Source of the DNA: Heliobacteriaceae bacterium
Lineage (GTDB): Bacteria > Bacillota > Desulfitobacteriia > Heliobacteriales > Heliobacteriaceae
Direction: 5' to 3'
Length of the DNA stretch: 33,165 bases
NCBI GenBank assembly: GCA_028707535.1
Contig: JAQWAU010000004.1
Span: 46,129 to 79,293 of the forward strand
Positions within the stretch are counted from its first letter, which is position 1. The number at the start of each line of letters is the position of its first letter. This document shows, piece after piece, positions 8,441-16,140 of this stretch. Under the pieces are notes generated by a model that did not search any database, had not been told where the DNA came from, and saw nothing but the letters and a program-made list of their open reading frames with translations. The translations under genes were made by a program, and so were the position numbers.

Positions 8441-10630
8441 ATGAGTGCCTTGAATTTCGATAAATTATTTTTAGGGGCGATTCCCGAAGGGGAGACCGGC
8501 CCGGTAGGGCTTTTCCAAAAGGGTTATAATGGTGCGGTGATGGCCGTTTCCTATGCAGAGATCCTCCTGAATCGGGCGTTAGCCAAATCCGGTCCGGAGC
8601 AACCGGTCAGTTACCCGAATACCGGTTATTTTCTTCCTGTTTTTATGGCTTTGTCCGGGGAGCAGATCACTAAGCTGGGAGAGATTCCAACAGCCTTAAA
8701 CCGGATGCGGGCCCAGGTGAAGCCGGTTTTCACTTTTGAACAGGCCCGGCTGAACGGGGAGGCGACTTTGTACGCCGCCGAGGTAATCGAAATTATCAAT
8801 TATCTGGAAGGAAACAACCCGCAAGCGGAACCCTGGACCGGTTTTCTTGAGGATCCTGTTTTCCGGCAATACGGGATCAAGATGGTGGACTGGACGATCC
8901 CCGGGGTGGCGATCATTATTGGCCGGGCCAAGGATAGCAAGTTGGCGGCCAAGATTGTCGGCAGCTTGATGAGCCAAGGGATGATGCTCTTTTTGTGTGA
9001 CGAAATTGTGGAGCAGCTTTTGGAAGAGAATGTTAAGCTGGGTGTCGATTACATCGCTTTTCCGGTCGGGAACTTTACTCAGGTGGTCCATGCCGTAAAC
9101 TACGCCCTGCGGGCGGGGATGGCATTCGGGGGGATTGCCCCCGGGGCCCGGGAAGAGGCTCGCGACTACCAGCGCCGGCGGGTAATGGCCTTTGTTTTGC
9201 ACCTGGGTGAACTGGATGATGTTAAGGTGGCGGCCGAATTCGGCGCGATCTTTTTGGGGTTTCCCGTGCTAACCGACCAGGAGCTCGGGCCTGAACTGGA
9301 ATTACCGGACTGGTATGTCTCTCATCCGAATTACGAAACTATTGTCCGTGATGCTCTGGAACTACGGGGGGTCAAGCTCACCGCGATTGAAGTCGATATT
9401 CCGGTGAACTTCGGGCCGGCGTTTGAAGGGGAGACCGTCCGGAAAAAAGACACCTATGTTGAATTTGGCGGTGGTCACTCGCCGGCTTTTGAGCTGGTGC
9501 GCTCTATTGGTTCTGAAGAGATCGAGGATGGCCGGATTACGGTGGTTGGGCCAACCCTGGATCAAATGCAGGAAGGGGAAAAGCATCCTTTAGGGATCAT
9601 GGTTGACATTTATGGCCGGAAAATGCAGGTGGATTTTGAACCGGTGCTGGAGCGACGGATCCATTATTTTGCCAACTACGCCGAAGGGCTTTGGCATGTT
9701 GCCCAGCGGGACCTGTGTTGGGTGCGGATCGCCAAAGAAGCTCAGGCTAAAGGGTTTCAACTTGAGGACATCGGGAAAATTTTGATTGCTAAATACAAAG
9801 CGGATTTCCCCTCCATTGTTGACCGGGTGCAAGTGACTATTTTGACCGACGAGCGGGCAGTGGCCGAAAATATCCAACTTGCCCGGCAGTATTACCGGGA
9901 ACGGGACGACCGGATGCGTGGTCTTACCGATGAAGCCGTCGAAGAGTTTTATTCCTGTATTTTGTGCCAGTCTTTTGCTCCCAATCATGTCTGTGTGGTT
10001 ACCCCGGAGCGAGTGGGCTTATGTGGGGCGGTAACCTGGCTGGATGCTAAGGCATCTTACCAAATTAATGCGCTTGGCCCGAATCGGATCATCGAGAAAG
10101 GTCCGGCTCTCGATGCGGAAAAAGGCAGTTGGCAGACGGTTAACGATTATGTAGCGGTAACCTCCAACGGGGCGATGGAGGAGGTCTGCTTATACACTTT
10201 GAACGAGGCGCCAATGACTTCCTGCGGCTGTTTCGAGGCGATTATGTGTATCGTGCCCGAAGCAAACGGTGTCTGCGTTACTACCCGGGAGCATGCCGGC
10301 ATGACGCCGGTAGGGATGAGTTTTTCTACCCTGGCGGGGATGATTGGCGGCGGGGTGCAGACCCCGGGTTTTATGGGTATTGGTAAGTCCTTCGTTGTAT
10401 CCCGGAAGTTTATTCCGGCCGATGGGGGGCTGGCCCGGATCGTCTGGATGCCCAAAGCCTTGAAGGAATTCTTGCGGAATGACTTTGTTGCCCGGTCGCA
10501 GGAGGAAAACCTCGGGGAAGATTTTATCGACAAGATTGCTGATGAAACGATCGGCATATCGATTGACGAAATCCTGCCTTTTTTGGAAGAGAAAGAACAC
10601 CCGGCCCTGAATATGGATTCCATCCTTTAA
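8441..10630 (+). CDS. acsB: Acetyl-CoA synthase catalytic subunit (CODH/ACS alpha)
   Basis: Joins CO, a methyl group from the corrinoid protein and CoA into acetyl-CoA at the Ni-Ni-[4Fe-4S] A-cluster. From ATG 8441 the protein has 729 residues and the A-cluster ligands fall at Cys506, Cys509, Cys518, Cys528 and Cys595-Gly-Cys597, the same numbers as in Moorella ACS; this supports the start over GTG 8423 or GTG 8435. GGGAGG lies 10 bp upstream. Motifs visible are SCILCQSFAPNHVC, GLCGAVTWLDAKAS and MTSCGCFEAI. The corrinoid protein genes (acsC/acsD), methyltransferase acsE and nickel-insertion ATPase are not in the window, so the rest of the pathway must lie elsewhere if it is present. A bidirectional terminator follows. 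Confidence 0.97.
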   Translation: MSALNFDKLFLGAIPEGETGPVGLFQKGYNGAVMAVSYAEILLNRALAKSGPEQPVSYPNTGYFLPVFMALSGEQITKLGEIPTALNRMRAQVKPVFTFEQARLNGEATLYAAEVIEIINYLEGNNPQAEPWTGFLEDPVFRQYGIKMVDWTIPGVAIIIGRAKDSKLAAKIVGSLMSQGMMLFLCDEIVEQLLEENVKLGVDYIAFPVGNFTQVVHAVNYALRAGMAFGGIAPGAREEARDYQRRRVMAFVLHLGELDDVKVAAEFGAIFLGFPVLTDQELGPELELPDWYVSHPNYETIVRDALELRGVKLTAIEVDIPVNFGPAFEGETVRKKDTYVEFGGGHSPAFELVRSIGSEEIEDGRITVVGPTLDQMQEGEKHPLGIMVDIYGRKMQVDFEPVLERRIHYFANYAEGLWHVAQRDLCWVRIAKEAQAKGFQLEDIGKILIAKYKADFPSIVDRVQVTILTDERAVAENIQLARQYYRERDDRMRGLTDEAVEEFYSCILCQSFAPNHVCVVTPERVGLCGAVTWLDAKASYQINALGPNRIIEKGPALDAEKGSWQTVNDYVAVTSNGAMEEVCLYTLNEAPMTSCGCFEAIMCIVPEANGVCVTTREHAGMTPVGMSFSTLAGMIGGGVQTPGFMGIGKSFVVSRKFIPADGGLARIVWMPKALKEFLRNDFVARSQEENLGEDFIDKIADETIGISIDEILPFLEEKEHPALNMDSIL

Positions 10631-10665
10631 GCCCGGGAAACCCACCGTGTAAATACAAGTAAATG

Positions 10666-10700
10666 CACAAAAAGGCCGGTTTTTAACCGGTCTTTTTGTG
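10666..10700. terminator. Bidirectional intrinsic terminator between acsB and bioY
   Basis: Near-perfect 15-bp inverted repeat (CACAAAAAG, one G-T wobble, CCGGT; loop TTTTA) with A/T runs on both flanks, so it can end transcripts from either side. It lies exactly between the convergent genes. Confidence 0.92.
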
Positions 10701-10709
10701 ATGCGAATT

Positions 10710-11255
10710 TTAGGATATCAGGTGTTGCTGCAAAGCCAGCCGTTTGCTAACGGAAACTGCACAAAATGAGGCGAGGCCCACCTTAACCAAGTCACCGGGC
10801 AAAAATGGCCAAAGGCCGAGTACCAGGGCCTTCGCCAAGGATATGTTCAGGGTGAGGACCATCCCGGTTACGCCGCAGACATATATAACCCCAAGGCCAA
10901 CCAGGCTAAGGAGTAGATTGCGGATGAGGTCGGAGCGGGGCCAAAGTTTGGCCAACTGGCTGATTACAATGGTGGCCAGAAGGAAACCGAGCAGGTAACC
11001 GCCTTTGGGGGTGAGCAGGATCCCGATACCACCGGAAACACCGGCAAAGACCGGCAATCCGATTAACCCGAGGGCGAGGTACACACAAATCCCGGTTACG
11101 GCGATCCGGGCCGGCAGGATTAGCGGGAAGAGTAAGACCGTAAACACCTGCAAGGTTACCGGTACCGGACTAAATGGCAGGGGAAACGCAATTTGAGCCG
11201 AAATAAATATAATGGCGGCAATTAAGGCGGACAGGGTAAGGGATTGGGTTTTCAT
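10710..11255 (-). CDS. bioY: Biotin transporter S component BioY
   Basis: Substrate-binding membrane subunit of the ECF-type biotin importer. The protein has 181 residues and is almost wholly hydrophobic, with about six membrane segments. BioY hallmarks are visible: an N-terminal helix leading to QIAFPLPFSPVPVTLQVF, GLPVFAGVSGGIG and TPKGGYLLGF. ATG at 11255 is preceded by GGAAGGAG. No bioM/bioN-type ATPase or EcfT genes adjoin it, so it either uses a shared ECF module or works alone. The promoter overlaps a BirA-type operator, implying repression when biotin is plentiful. A link to acetyl-CoA metabolism is only positional. Confidence 0.95.
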   Translation of the reverse strand: MKTQSLTLSALIAAIIFISAQIAFPLPFSPVPVTLQVFTVLLFPLILPARIAVTGICVYLALGLIGLPVFAGVSGGIGILLTPKGGYLLGFLLATIVISQLAKLWPRSDLIRNLLLSLVGLGVIYVCGVTGMVLTLNISLAKALVLGLWPFLPGDLVKVGLASFCAVSVSKRLALQQHLIS

Positions 11256-11290
11256 AGCGGGTTGCTCCTTCCCTTGGATTATTTTTTCTT

Positions 11291-11319
11291 ATTGTAAAGT
11301 CCCCAAAGCCAATTGTCAA
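11291..11319 (-). promoter_or_regulatory. Sigma-A promoter of bioY
   Basis: Read on the minus strand: consensus -35 TTGACA (11314-11319), a 17-bp spacer and -10 TACAAT (11291-11296), about 35 bp before the bioY ATG. The -35 lies inside one arm of the inverted repeat 11312-11345. Confidence 0.87.
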
Positions 11320-11345
11320 CATAAATATCCAAAGTGGTTGACAAT
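11312..11345. promoter_or_regulatory. BirA-type biotin operator
   Basis: Perfect 9-bp arms ATTGTCAAC and GTTGACAAT separated by 16 bp, matching the known Firmicute BirA operator layout. The bioY-proximal arm contains the bioY -35 box, so binding should block the promoter. The other arm lies just upstream of recD2, whose expression could also be affected. Confidence 0.85.
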
Positions 11346-11369
11346 CCGAGCAGAAGGTGGGTGACCGGG

Positions 11370-13577
11370 GTGGCTTTTTTGCAGGGTGAGTTGGTGCGGG
11401 TTATTTTTCAACAGGAAGACTTTGTTGTTGGGGTGTTTAAAAACGAAGACGGGCGAAGCACGGCGGTCGGTCCGCTACTCACCCCGGAAACCGGCTTGGT
11501 TTACGCCTTGGAAGGGGATTGGGGGGAACACCCGAAATTCGGCCGGCAGTTTCGCTTCTCCACTTACCGGTTAGTGCCACCGGCAACGCCCCGGGCAATG
11601 GAGAAGTTTTTGGCTAGTGGCCTGATTAAGGGGATCGGGCGTAAGACAGCCCGGAAGCTGGTCAAGGCTTTCGGCGTAGAGGTGCTGGCCATAATCCGGG
11701 ACGAACCGGACCGGATCCGGATGGTTCCCGGCATTTCTCAAAACAAGGCAGCAACGGTTATCGCTTCCTACCAGGAGTTTGCCGTAGCGGAAAACTTGCT
11801 GGCGGTGCTTACGGAATATGGCCTTACCAGTGATCTTGTTTTCCGGATTTTTCGCCGTTATGGCCGGGACAGTCTAGCCATGATCGAAGAAAACCCTTTC
11901 CGGTTATGTCTCGAATTGCCGGGGGTATCTTTCGCGAAGTGTGATGCAATCGCCCATCGGTATAGCTACAATGGTGATGAGTCAAAACGGATCCAGGCGG
12001 GTATACTTTATACCCTGGCTGAAGCCCGGGATGCCGGCCAGGTATATTTGCCGGTGGCGGAAACCGTGGCCAAGGCCGGAGAGTTATTGACCCGGTCAGT
12101 GACTTTTTCCCCCGGCCCAACGCTGGACCAGGTGGCCGCAGAGCTGGTGGCGGTGGCTACGGCAGGGGAAGTACATGTTTACGCGGATGGGTGTTATCTT
12201 CCGGAGCTTTGGATTGCCGAAGCAACTGTGGCCCGGCTGTTGGCCCGGTTGGCGATTAGGCGTCAGCCTTGGGCTGTGGATGTGGCGGCGGTTATTCAGA
12301 CAATGGAAAAAGATTTCGCGATTTCCTATGCCCCGGAACAAAAAGCGGCCTTTTCCGCTGTAGCCAACCATGATTTGATCGTGATTACCGGGGGGCCCGG
12401 TACCGGCAAAACAACAATTGTCCGGGGACTCCTGGCCCTGATCAACCGGGCCCGACCCCAAGCTAAGGTGGTGTTGTGCGCCCCGACCGGGCGGGCCGCC
12501 AAGCGCCTGGCGACAACCACCGAACACCCAGCCAGCACGTTGCACCGGCTCCTTAAAATAACGGCCTTCGAGGGGGACCGCTTGCTCAGCGGTCTTGAGC
12601 CGCTGGAGGCCGATGTGGTTGTGGTTGACGAAGTTTCTATGGTTGACCTGGTGATGATGGCGAATTTGTTAGAAACCTTGCCCCCGGGAACCAAGTTGAT
12701 TCTGGTCGGCGACCAGGACCAGTTACCTTCGATCCGGGCCGGCCAGGTCTTGAGGGATCTGGTCGAACACCGGATCGGGAAACTGATCCGGTTGCAGCAT
12801 GTATTCCGCCAGGCTCATAACTCGGCGATTGTAGTCGGGGCTCACCAAATTAATCGGGGGGAGGTCCCGGATTTAACCGGTACTGCGGAGTTTGTTTTTT
12901 TAAAACGCCAAACCCCGGCCCATATACTGGAAGCCCTGGTTTTAACCGTAGAGCGGGCGGTGGAACGGGCGGGGTTTACCCTTGACGATATTCAGGTATT
13001 GACGCCGATGCGGTACACTCCAGTCGGCGTTTGGAATCTAAACAAGGTTTTGCAGGCCCGGTTCAACCAGCCAGGGGTTGGAAAACGGGAGGTGCAATTT
13101 GGAAACCTGGTTTTCCGCACCGGGGACAAAATAATGCAGGTGGTCAATAATTACGATAAAAATGTATTTAACGGTGATACCGGCATGATTACGGAAATCT
13201 TATTGGCTGGGGAGGAAGAGGCCGACGAGGATACGATCATGATCCGGTTTGATGAAGAAAAGGTAACTTATGGCCGTTCTGAATGGGAGCAGCTGACCTT
13301 GGCTTATGCTGCGACGGTACATAAAGCCCAAGGCAGTGAGTATCCGGTCGTGGTGATGCCGGTTACCTTGCAGCACCACCGGATGTTACGCCGTAATCTT
13401 GTTTATACGGCAGTCACCAGGGCTAGGGAGAAAGTGGTTTTGATCGGTGATCCGGCGGCATTGGCGGTAGCCGTCAGCAATGACCGGGATGTGCTGCGGA
13501 ACAGTCGGTTACCCGCCCGTTTCCAGGAGGAAGTCATGGCCGGGGAAAGCCGCGCGAATGAAGCGGAATTTTGCTGA
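11370..13577 (+). CDS. recD2: RecD2-type 5'-3' DNA helicase
   Basis: SF1B helicase of the RecD2 (YrrC) group, which works without RecBC in DNA repair and replication-fork maintenance. The N-terminal OB-like region opens with FLQGELVRVIFQQEDF, followed by helix-hairpin-helix elements (LIKGIGRKTARKLVKAFG near residues 80-100). The motor has Walker A GGPGTGKTT, Walker B VVVDEVSMVD, GDQDQLPSIRAGQVL, and C-terminal AATVHKAQGSEYP and YTAVTRAREKVVL. GTG 11370, about 10 bp after AGAAGGTGG, gives 735 residues and the usual family N-terminus; the in-frame GTG at 11334 lies inside the biotin operator and is less likely. Single gene followed by a new promoter for xseA. Confidence 0.95.
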   Translation: MAFLQGELVRVIFQQEDFVVGVFKNEDGRSTAVGPLLTPETGLVYALEGDWGEHPKFGRQFRFSTYRLVPPATPRAMEKFLASGLIKGIGRKTARKLVKAFGVEVLAIIRDEPDRIRMVPGISQNKAATVIASYQEFAVAENLLAVLTEYGLTSDLVFRIFRRYGRDSLAMIEENPFRLCLELPGVSFAKCDAIAHRYSYNGDESKRIQAGILYTLAEARDAGQVYLPVAETVAKAGELLTRSVTFSPGPTLDQVAAELVAVATAGEVHVYADGCYLPELWIAEATVARLLARLAIRRQPWAVDVAAVIQTMEKDFAISYAPEQKAAFSAVANHDLIVITGGPGTGKTTIVRGLLALINRARPQAKVVLCAPTGRAAKRLATTTEHPASTLHRLLKITAFEGDRLLSGLEPLEADVVVVDEVSMVDLVMMANLLETLPPGTKLILVGDQDQLPSIRAGQVLRDLVEHRIGKLIRLQHVFRQAHNSAIVVGAHQINRGEVPDLTGTAEFVFLKRQTPAHILEALVLTVERAVERAGFTLDDIQVLTPMRYTPVGVWNLNKVLQARFNQPGVGKREVQFGNLVFRTGDKIMQVVNNYDKNVFNGDTGMITEILLAGEEEADEDTIMIRFDEEKVTYGRSEWEQLTLAYAATVHKAQGSEYPVVVMPVTLQHHRMLRRNLVYTAVTRAREKVVLIGDPAALAVAVSNDRDVLRNSRLPARFQEEVMAGESRANEAEFC

Positions 13578-13599
13578 TCAGGAGCGCTTATGGTACAAT
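13571..13599 (+). promoter_or_regulatory. Probable promoter of the xseA-xseB-ispA operon
   Basis: TTGCTG (13571-13576), a 17-bp spacer and TACAAT (13594-13599), about 27 bp before the xseA ATG and overlapping the recD2 stop. The -10 is good and the -35 moderate. Confidence 0.55.
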
Positions 13600-13625
13600 C
13601 GTTCTGTAAAGCAAGGGGGGACAAG

Positions 13626-14981
13626 ATGGAAATCTGGTCCGTTACCCAATTAAATAAGTATATTCAAGGTCTGTTGGAACAGGCTCCAGAGTTAGCGGCG
13701 GTTTGGGTGAAGGGTGAACTATCGAATTTTAAGCACCATCCTTCCGGTCATATGTACTTTACCCTGCGTGACCGGGATAGTGCCGTAAAAGCGGTGATGT
13801 TTCGCGGGCGAAACCGGTTTTTGAAATTTCGTCCCGAAAACGGCCTTCAGGTGTTGGTAAAAGGCCAAGTGGCGATCTACCCCCGGGACGGGGTCTACCA
13901 AGTCTATGCCCAAGAGATGGAACCAGCGGGGCTGGGGGGCATATTTCTGGCCTTGGAACAGACCCGGCAGCGGTTGGCAGCGGCAGGCCTGTTTGCCCCG
14001 GAACGAAAACGGCCTTTACCCTTATTGCCCCGGAAGATCGGGATTGTAACGGCACCGTCGGGAGCGGCGATCCGGGATTTGTTGGCGGTAATCAGGCGGC
14101 GTTTTCCCCCGATGCCGGTGGTTTTGTCGCCGGCGATTGTGCAGGGGGCGGAGGCGGCGCCTAGCCTTATTCACGGCCTCGAACGCCTTGCCTCGTGGCC
14201 TGGGGTTGATGTGGTGATCATCGGTCGGGGTGGTGGGTCGCGGGAAGACCTGTGGGCTTTTAATGATGAAGCCTTGTGCCGGGTGGTCGCTGGACACCCG
14301 GTACCGGTTGTAGCGGCAGTAGGGCACGAATCCGATGTGTCACTTTGTGATTTGGTGGCCGATGTCCGGGCGGCAACCCCTTCGGCAGCAGCGGAACTGG
14401 CGGTCCCGGTTCTGGCAACCTTGGAGCTCCGGTTGAACGAGCAGAATCTGCAGTTGCAACGGGCAGCTCTACACCGGCTGCAGCGGGCCAGATTGACGGT
14501 TGATAAATTAGGGGACCGGACTACCCTGGGCCGGCCATTGGAACGTTTGCGCGTACCCCGCCAAAGGGTTGACGACCTAACTGAACGTTTAAAGCGTACC
14601 GGTGGTGGGGGACGGGTGGCGGAACGTCGAACCCATCTGGCGGAAATGGAAAAGACCTTGCACGTCTTGGCGGCTAACGCCTTGACGGTAAGGGGACAGT
14701 GGGTAGCCATGGCTCGCGAACAGCTGTTTGGACTGGTCACTAGCTTGCTCCGGGACCGGCGGCGGCATTTATCATCGACGGCCGTGGTTTTGGATGCCCT
14801 TAGTCCTTTGGCGATTTTGGAACGGGGTTTTTCCCTCTGCCTGGATCGAGAGGGACAGTCGGTTCGAAACGCCGGGGCAGTGAGTACCGGTATGGTGGTG
14901 GACATAGTCCTGCAAAAGGGCGAACTGACCTGCCGGGTTGAGGAAAGGAAGGAGGAACACCGGTGGACAAGGATAGAATAA
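13626..14981 (+). CDS. xseA: Exodeoxyribonuclease VII large subunit
   Basis: Catalytic subunit of exonuclease VII, which degrades single-stranded DNA from both ends. It has an N-terminal OB fold (WSVTQLNKYIQGLLEQ, then VKGELSNFKHHPSGHMYF) and the catalytic domain with GIVTAPSGAAIRDLL, VVIIGRGGGSREDLWAFNDE, AAVGHESDVSLCDLVAD and RAATPSAAAE, followed by the long C-terminal helices that bind XseB. Length is 451 residues, normal for the family. ATG 13626 follows a GGGGGG run; a longer frame from 13590 adds 12 non-conserved residues overlapping the promoter. It overlaps xseB by 19 bp, implying translational coupling and co-assembly. Confidence 0.96.
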   Translation: MEIWSVTQLNKYIQGLLEQAPELAAVWVKGELSNFKHHPSGHMYFTLRDRDSAVKAVMFRGRNRFLKFRPENGLQVLVKGQVAIYPRDGVYQVYAQEMEPAGLGGIFLALEQTRQRLAAAGLFAPERKRPLPLLPRKIGIVTAPSGAAIRDLLAVIRRRFPPMPVVLSPAIVQGAEAAPSLIHGLERLASWPGVDVVIIGRGGGSREDLWAFNDEALCRVVAGHPVPVVAAVGHESDVSLCDLVADVRAATPSAAAELAVPVLATLELRLNEQNLQLQRAALHRLQRARLTVDKLGDRTTLGRPLERLRVPRQRVDDLTERLKRTGGGGRVAERRTHLAEMEKTLHVLAANALTVRGQWVAMAREQLFGLVTSLLRDRRRHLSSTAVVLDALSPLAILERGFSLCLDREGQSVRNAGAVSTGMVVDIVLQKGELTCRVEERKEEHRWTRIE

Positions 14982-15253
14982 CTACGGGGATAACTTATGA
15001 GCAAGCAGTAGCGCGTTTGGAAGAAGTGATCCGGCAACTTGAAGCGGGTGAACCTACCCTGGACGAATCATTACAGTTGTTTGAAGAAGGCATTGGACTG
15101 GTTCGTTCATGTCATCGCCAGCTTGACGCATACGAAGCCAAGGTACAGATGTTAATTGATACCCTGGAGGGCATACAGGTTGAAGATACCCAGGTGGCTG
15201 AAGAGATGATTGTTCCCGAAGCGCTGTTTTGCGCGGAGGGGGGCAAAGGATGA
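14963..15253 (+). CDS. xseB: Exodeoxyribonuclease VII small subunit
   Basis: Small helical subunit that coats the XseA stalk. The 96 residues contain the family signature: YEQAVARLEEVIRQLEAGE, LDESLQLFEEGIGLVR and CHRQLDAYEAKVQML. The C-terminal 20 residues extend beyond the conserved core and look unstructured. GTG 14963 follows a strong AGGAGG; an in-frame ATG at 14996 would remove the conserved N-terminus. It overlaps xseA at its start and ispA at its stop (ATGA), so all three genes form one translationally coupled set. Confidence 0.95.
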   Translation: MDKDRITTGITYEQAVARLEEVIRQLEAGEPTLDESLQLFEEGIGLVRSCHRQLDAYEAKVQMLIDTLEGIQVEDTQVAEEMIVPEALFCAEGGKG

Positions 15254-16140
15254 ACCTGAAAGTCGAATTAAAGACTTTAGCTGCCCGGGTCGACGCGGAA
15301 TTGGTCAGGTGGTTACTGCCGGCAGATGCTTTTCCGCCGGTAATTCACCAAGCGATGCAGTATAGTGTCTTTGCCGGTGGAAAACGGTTGCGGCCGGTGT
15401 TGGCCCTGGCTGCCTGCCAGGCAGTTGGCGGGGAAGAAAGCCGGGTAATGCCGGCTGCTTGTGCTTTGGAGATGGTTCATGCCTATTCATTGATTCATGA
15501 TGACTTGCCGGCTTTAGATGATGATGATTTCCGGCGGGGGCAACCGACAAACCACCGGGTATACGGGGAAGCATTCGCCATTTTAGCGGGAGATGCTTTG
15601 TTGACCCGGGTTTTTGAGATCTTGGCGATCGCCGGTGCCCGGAATAAAGAACAGGCTGCCCTTTATTTGCAGGTGATCCATGAATTAGCTGGGGCTGCGG
15701 GCACCTTAGGGATGATCGGGGGCCAGGTGGTTGACCTGGAGTCCGAGCAAAAAGAAGTTGACCTGGCAACCCTTGAATACATACACCAGCATAAAACTGG
15801 AGCCTTGATTCGGGCTTCACTGCGCACCGGGGCCTTGTTAGGGGGTGGTACCCCGGCGCAGGTGACCGCTTTATCCTGTTATGGGGATAGTTTGGGGTTG
15901 GCTTTCCAGATTACCGATGATTTGTTGGATGTCCAAGGTGATCCGGCTAAACTCGGAAAGCCGGTCGGTAGTGATGCGAAAAACCGCAAGGCCACTTATC
16001 CGGCGTTAATTGGCTTGAAAAAAGCAAAAGAGGCCGCAGCAGAGGCTGTTGAAGCCGCTTTGGCCTGTCTTACCGGATTCGGTACCGAAGCCGATTTTTT
16101 GCGGGCGTTGGCCCGTTACTTGTTAGTACGGGAAAACTGA
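15250..16140 (+). CDS. ispA: Farnesyl/geranyl diphosphate synthase (polyprenyl synthetase)
   Basis: Condenses IPP with DMAPP/GPP to give farnesyl diphosphate, precursor of undecaprenyl carriers and quinones. Its 296 residues contain GGKRLRPVL, the first Asp-rich motif in HDDLPALDDDDFRRGQ, GDALLT, GQVVDLESE, and the second Asp-rich motif in ITDDLLDVQGD. ATG 15250 overlaps the xseB stop and is preceded by AAAGG. In other Firmicutes ispA leads into dxs; here an opposing gene overlaps its last 25 bp and separates it from OLE/oapA/dxs by about 3.3 kb. Confidence 0.96.
   Translation: MNLKVELKTLAARVDAELVRWLLPADAFPPVIHQAMQYSVFAGGKRLRPVLALAACQAVGGEESRVMPAACALEMVHAYSLIHDDLPALDDDDFRRGQPTNHRVYGEAFAILAGDALLTRVFEILAIAGARNKEQAALYLQVIHELAGAAGTLGMIGGQVVDLESEQKEVDLATLEYIHQHKTGALIRASLRTGALLGGGTPAQVTALSCYGDSLGLAFQITDDLLDVQGDPAKLGKPVGSDAKNRKATYPALIGLKKAKEAAAEAVEAALACLTGFGTEADFLRALARYLLVREN

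Noticed and set aside
11334-11369. Longer recD2 start at GTG 11334
   Set aside because: It would place 12 extra codons inside the BirA operator, without a ribosome site; GTG 11370 has both site and family N-terminus.
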